Assembly (NCBI GenBank): GCA_016927755.1
Contig: JAFGLZ010000181.1
Coordinates: 1 to 58,055, forward strand
Length of the DNA: 58,055 bases
From: Phycisphaerae bacterium
GTDB taxonomy: Bacteria > Planctomycetota > Phycisphaerae > UBA1845 > JAFGLZ01
Reading direction: 5' to 3'
In this document: positions 54,845 to 58,055 of the stretch, in pieces
Layout of the letters: each line of letters opens with the position of its first letter
Numbering within the stretch: position 1 is the first letter of the stretch
Translations under genes and position numbers: made by a program
Notes under the pieces: generated by a model
What the model was told of the DNA's origin: nothing
Seen by the model: only the letters and a program-made list of their open reading frames with translations
The model's database searches: none

Positions 54845-55070
54845 GTGGCTCGTAGAACCTCTAGCTCGTCGCTCGGCCTCGAACAGGTCGACACGATCCT
54901 CGACTCCATCGGCGATGGGGTGTTCACCGTCGATAAGGACTTTCTTATCACTAGCTTCAATCGGGCAGCGGAGGAAATCACGGGTTTCTCCGCAAAGGAA
55001 GCCATTGGAGAGAAGTGCCTTAACATCTTCCGGGCACCCGCATGTCAGACTGGATGGTTGCTGGTAACCG
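54845..55070 (+). pseudogene. PAS-domain fragment of a signalling protein
   Basis: VDTILDSIGDGVFTVDKDFL, SFNRAAEEITGFSAKEAIG and CLNIFRAPACQTG form most of a PAS domain like those of sigma54-dependent activators. Within about 10 residues it runs, in the same frame, into peroxiredoxin sequence, so the rest of the signalling protein is gone. Start uncertain (GTG 54845). Confidence 0.6.
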
Positions 55071-55089
55071 TGGGTTGCCAACAACCGCT

Positions 55090-55556
55090 AAGGGTCGGTT
55101 CCGTAGCGCCGGACTTCTCTGGTGTCACGGACGAGGGCAAGGTGATCAAGCTTGGCGATTTGATGGGCGACCATGGCATGGTCCTCTACTTCTACCCGAA
55201 AGGTGAGACTCTCGGATGCGTTGCCCAGGCCTGTGCGTTCCGTGACCGCCTGGGCAAGCTCCATGACAGGGGCTACACGCTCCGTCGGGATCAGCTGCGA
55301 CTCAGTCGATTCGAACAAGGCCTTCAAGGCCAAGCACGAACTGCCCTTCACGCTGATCGCTGACTCTGACGGCGCCACCGCTCGCGGATTCGGCGTGCCC
55401 GTGGAGCATAAGATGCTCGGTGACAAGCCGTCGCTTCTCGTCGATCGTCAGATGCTCATCATCGATAAGGATCGCAGGATCATCCAGCAGTTCAAGCCGG
55501 AGGATCCCGAAGAACGCGTTCGCAAGACGTTCGAGGCACTGGAAGTGCCCTTCTGA
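55090..55556 (+). pseudogene. BCP-type peroxiredoxin, frameshifted
   Basis: LRVGSVAPDFSGV, VLYFYPKGETLGCVAQACAF (peroxidatic and resolving Cys both present) in one frame; GISCDSVDSNKAFKAKHELP, FTLIADSDGATARGFGV and RIIQQFKPEDPEERV in the next. One extra base near 55281-55284 separates the halves. Without the shift this would be a complete thiol peroxidase of about 155 residues. Its own start codon is lost in the fusion with the PAS fragment. Confidence 0.75.
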
Positions 55557-55648
55557 GTACGCACTACCGTCAGTCGGGCGTAGGGGGGAGGTCGAAGACT
55601 CGCGCGGGGTGTGTTGAAGCCCGCCCTGGCGGTTGGTAGGTCACGACG

Positions 55649-56422
55649 ATGGCTTTGAACACAAGGTACGCAGACTCATTTACGCCGACCGAGGTGGCCA
55701 AGCAGGTGCAAGCCGCCTTGCTGCCAACCATTTGCCATCGGTGCAGCGGCGCCCACGTCGTGGCCAGACATCAGATGAGCCAAGCCGTCGGTGGCGACCT
55801 GTACGACTTCGTCCCTGCTGAGGGGGGGAGATACTCGCTGGTCATTGGCGATGTCAGCGGACACGAAGTCTTTTCGGCACTGGTCATGTCCCTGGTTTTC
55901 GGCGCCATCCACACAGCGGGTCCAAAGGCAGTCTCGCCCCTGGATGTGATCGCGCTCGTGAATGATCTGCTCTGTGATCTTAACGACGAGATGCGATCCT
56001 ACTTCATGACCTCCAGCTTGTTCTTCGGAACCGTGGATCCCCGACGGAAGACAATGGTCTATGCGAACGCAGGACATCCTCCGCCTGTCGTCTATCGCCG
56101 AGACGATCAAATCTACGAACTGGGCGCAACCTGTCCAGTGCTGGGCGTGACGCGGCAACTCGACCGTTCCGAAGCCTGCGTCGACCTGAAAGATGCTCAT
56201 CGTTTGCTGCTCTATACCGACGGGATCTCCGAAGCACACGATGCCGCTGGCGGGTTTTTGGGTGCCGAAGGGATCATCGACATCCTCTCGTCGAGTAGCA
56301 ATCTGTCCGTGGAGGCCACGCTTGACCGGTTGTTTGAGCGGGCGTTGGCCATCACCGACGGACGGGAAGTGGATGATATGACGGCCGTGCTGGCGGACTT
56401 CGGACCGGTCGAAGCTGGATAG
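55649..56422 (+). CDS. SpoIIE/RsbU-type PP2C phosphatase
   Basis: 257 residues, one PP2C-SpoIIE domain with no N-terminal sensor: QAALLPTICHRCSG, QAVGGDLYDFVP (metal Asp), VIGDVSGHEVFSALVMS (metal Asp), YANAGHPPPVVYR, LLLYTDGISEAHD and EVDDMTAVLADF. Such phosphatases dephosphorylate anti-anti-sigma (STAS) proteins in partner-switch pathways. Alternatives are other Ser/Thr phosphoprotein targets. No STAS or kinase gene is in view; regulation must come from elsewhere. Ribosome site weak. Confidence 0.9.
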   Translation: MALNTRYADSFTPTEVAKQVQAALLPTICHRCSGAHVVARHQMSQAVGGDLYDFVPAEGGRYSLVIGDVSGHEVFSALVMSLVFGAIHTAGPKAVSPLDVIALVNDLLCDLNDEMRSYFMTSSLFFGTVDPRRKTMVYANAGHPPPVVYRRDDQIYELGATCPVLGVTRQLDRSEACVDLKDAHRLLLYTDGISEAHDAAGGFLGAEGIIDILSSSSNLSVEATLDRLFERALAITDGREVDDMTAVLADFGPVEAG

Positions 56423-56636
56423 TCTGAGGTGAGCCGAGGCGCATTGTGCAATCTCGTAGTGATGGTGGCAGCAGGCCCGAGACCCCTCGGCATCCCAACG
56501 GATAAGCGGGTTGTGATTGTAAACTTCAATAAGAAAGTTACTTAGGCGCATTCTTCGTTACTCGCCCCGCTCTGGCACGCATTGTGGTATGAGTTGTCAT
56601 TGGCGGGCCCCAAGGCCTGTCAGAAGGGAGCACGAG

Positions 56637-56885
56637 ATGTCGAACGTTCTCCAAGAAAGGCCGAATGCGGACGTCCAATTGGCCCAAACGCTTGCGGATG
56701 CGCTCCACCGCGTTGGGATGAAAGTCCAAACCTCGCTGGCTTCAGATCGAGAAACTGGCGATCGTATGGTCAGCTTACTTGCGGTCGACCAGACGACAGG
56801 GGAGCGAATCGTCGCCACGGGCCCTGATTGGTCCGCGGCCGCCACCAAGCTTGGCCGTGAAATCGGGATCGAGCTCCGGCAATGA
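56637..56885 (+). CDS. Small hypothetical protein
   Basis: 82 residues, MSNVLQERPNADVQLAQTLA onward, with a VSLLAVDQTTGERIVATGP strand pair, soluble. GGAG six bases before the ATG at 56637 sets the start. No family recognised. Gap of 214 nt from the phosphatase and 135 nt to the DUF1638 gene. Confidence 0.55.
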   Translation: MSNVLQERPNADVQLAQTLADALHRVGMKVQTSLASDRETGDRMVSLLAVDQTTGERIVATGPDWSAAATKLGREIGIELRQ

Positions 56886-57020
56886 CTGGGTAAGCTAGCT
56901 TGAGCCGATCTACCCGCCCCGACGACGCGGCAAGCGTTGCCGCAAGGCCTATGGGTTCTGTGTCGGTCTGACCCGACAGGGCTCTCCAAAGCTGGATGGA
57001 GGCAAGCCTGGAGGATGATG

Positions 57021-57713
57021 ATGAGCGAAGCCCTCTCTCACATGTCGTTGCACACCTATGCCGTGGTTGCCTGTGGTACCCTGAGCCGTGAGATCCGCCA
57101 CCTGGCGGACACAGGCCTTCTGGACGGTGAACGAGTGTTCTTCACCGCACCGGGGTTGCATGAATGGCCGAAGCAACTCGCAAAGCAGCTTGCCCGACAG
57201 ATCCACAGAGCCCAGGAGGCTGCCGGACAGATCATCGTCGCCTATGGTGAAAAATGCTATATGGATTTGGACACAGCGGCCGATACAGACGTCTTCCTTC
57301 GCGCCTTCGGCGAGAACGTTGCGCGAGTGCGAGCTAAGAACTGCGTGGACATGCTCGCCGACGCCGAAGAGCGAGCCCGGATCGCCGAGGGTGCAAAGGT
57401 CTACTGGCTTACGCCTGGCTGGCTGGAGCATTGGGACTACATCTTCAAGGATTGGGATGCCGCAAAGGCGAACGAGACGTTCCCGGCCAATGACAAGGCC
57501 ATCGTCCTCGATGCGGTGGGATACTTTGACGAGATGACTGAAACGGAGCCTGAGAAAATACTCCAGATCTCTGATTGGATGAAGCTGGACTTGGAGAGAC
57601 ACGCCACGTCCCTAGAACGCCTTAAGCAACTCTTATGTGAGTGTGCGCAACGATTGGAACACCGTTGCGACGCCATGCTTGCTTCGCCCAAGCCCCAGCG
57701 CGGCCGACCATAG
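57021..57713 (+). CDS. DUF1638 family protein
   Basis: 230 residues. ACGTLSREIRHLADTG, FFTAPGLHEWPKQLAKQL, IIVAYGEKCYMDLD and VYWLTPGWLEHWD match the DUF1638 family, found mostly in anaerobes near corrinoid methyltransferase genes (recollection). Function unproven. Three ATG codons stand in a row; the third (57021) is 6 nt after GGAGG and is the best start. C-terminal third helical. Confidence 0.8.
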   Translation: MSEALSHMSLHTYAVVACGTLSREIRHLADTGLLDGERVFFTAPGLHEWPKQLAKQLARQIHRAQEAAGQIIVAYGEKCYMDLDTAADTDVFLRAFGENVARVRAKNCVDMLADAEERARIAEGAKVYWLTPGWLEHWDYIFKDWDAAKANETFPANDKAIVLDAVGYFDEMTETEPEKILQISDWMKLDLERHATSLERLKQLLCECAQRLEHRCDAMLASPKPQRGRP

Positions 57714-58055
57714 GCTTCAGTCGTCTGCAATACAACGGGGGAAGGTAACGGAGCAAGTCGGAAGGGGTTACCGCGGGGGGCTTACTCTATCGGAAAGCTG
57801 ACCTTCTTGGCAGGCCAGCCCCTCCGTAGTCTCGACTCCAATCTCAGCCAACCCCCCCCGCACCCCAAGCCCCTCCCTATCGTCCTCCGCACCTCACACG
57901 CTTCGCCACGGCACGCTGACCAGAGCAACCGAAGCCACCCCCCACCCTAAACCCTAACCCCTAGCCCCTCCCCCTTCGTCCTTCACCCTCTGTACTTCTT
58001 ACGTCGCACTGCCCCAGTGCGCTGACCCCCTTATCCCAACAGTGCAAGAGAGACC
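57714..58055. other. C-rich non-coding end of window
   Basis: No gene, RNA or strong hairpin seen. Composition is very C-rich on this strand. The part around CAATCTCAGC and CCCCGCACCCC near 57840-57870 resembles a stretch near 52210-52250, so both may be copies of an old intergenic element. Confidence 0.4.

Noticed and set aside
57944..57966. CCTAAACCCTAACCCC resembles telomeric repeats
   Set aside because: Only about two imperfect units within a generally C-rich stretch; a chance match.

Overview
The window reads as a GC-rich (about 65%) bacterial chromosome segment, most likely from a planctomycete or close relative. The pointers are: many large secreted or lipoprotein glycoside-hydrolase-like proteins; a PEP-CTERM/HAF-repeat protein; a C-terminal module typical of planctomycete PSD1 proteins; an MlrC homologue; a GNAT-HDAC fusion; and the short inverted element whose translations give the familiar 'GQDARAT' string of planctomycete genomes. 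No rRNA, tRNA or CRISPR array was seen. Taxonomy is inference.

Layout. 1-8.3 kb: housekeeping genes, mostly on the minus strand (AlaC-type aminotransferase, parvulin-type PPIase lipoprotein, retropepsin-like lipoprotein, epimerase, beta-propeller lipoprotein, xseB, cheW, mlrC). 8.4-17.3 kb: small-molecule metabolism (purQ, UroD-family protein, Gfo/Idh/MocA, an unusual aldo/keto reductase-ferredoxin-CBM9-like fusion, and a hydroxyacid dehydrogenase/HpaI aldolase operon). 17.4-19.1 kb: a compact three-gene cassette of clearly lower GC, headed by a TIGR04255-type protein; it looks horizontally acquired. 19.2-24.5 kb: xylulokinase, a large secreted glycosidase-like protein and an HAF-repeat PEP-CTERM protein. 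24.57-24.99 kb: an MNT nucleotidyltransferase whose HEPN partner is cut off after about 15 codons.

24.9-35.5 kb is the most interesting part. It holds two opposed-purpose but adjacent minus-strand operons rich in amide-bond enzymes. Operon 1 encodes a lysine 2,3-aminomutase (lysine-binding Asp pair conserved), two D-Ala-D-Ala-ligase-like ATP-grasp enzymes, a GNAT-HDAC fusion and a second GNAT. Operon 2 encodes a C39-like peptidase, an RLAN/RimK-type ATP-grasp ligase and a GCS2-type glutamate-cysteine ligase. An LCM-type methyltransferase sits between them. My inference is a pathway, or two linked pathways, that ligates, acetylates, deacetylates and trims a beta-lysine- or glutamate-containing metabolite or peptide.

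36-45.5 kb: a DEAD-box helicase behind a strong promoter and a long, heavily structured 5' leader; then two very large secreted glycosidases and a TetR regulator. 45.5-49.6 kb: a segment bracketed by 46-bp direct repeats that contains two secreted-protein genes, each frameshifted at a simple repeat, plus one intact lipoprotein; a 43-codon membrane peptide gene follows. 50-52.1 kb: a secreted six-hairpin-glycosidase-like protein. 52.2-57.7 kb: a lower-GC region with ferritin-like, NifX-like, Usp-like, SpoIIE-phosphatase and DUF1638 genes, interleaved with gene remnants (thioesterase, MBL hydrolase, NifX copy, IS1595-type transposase tail, PAS/peroxiredoxin chimera).
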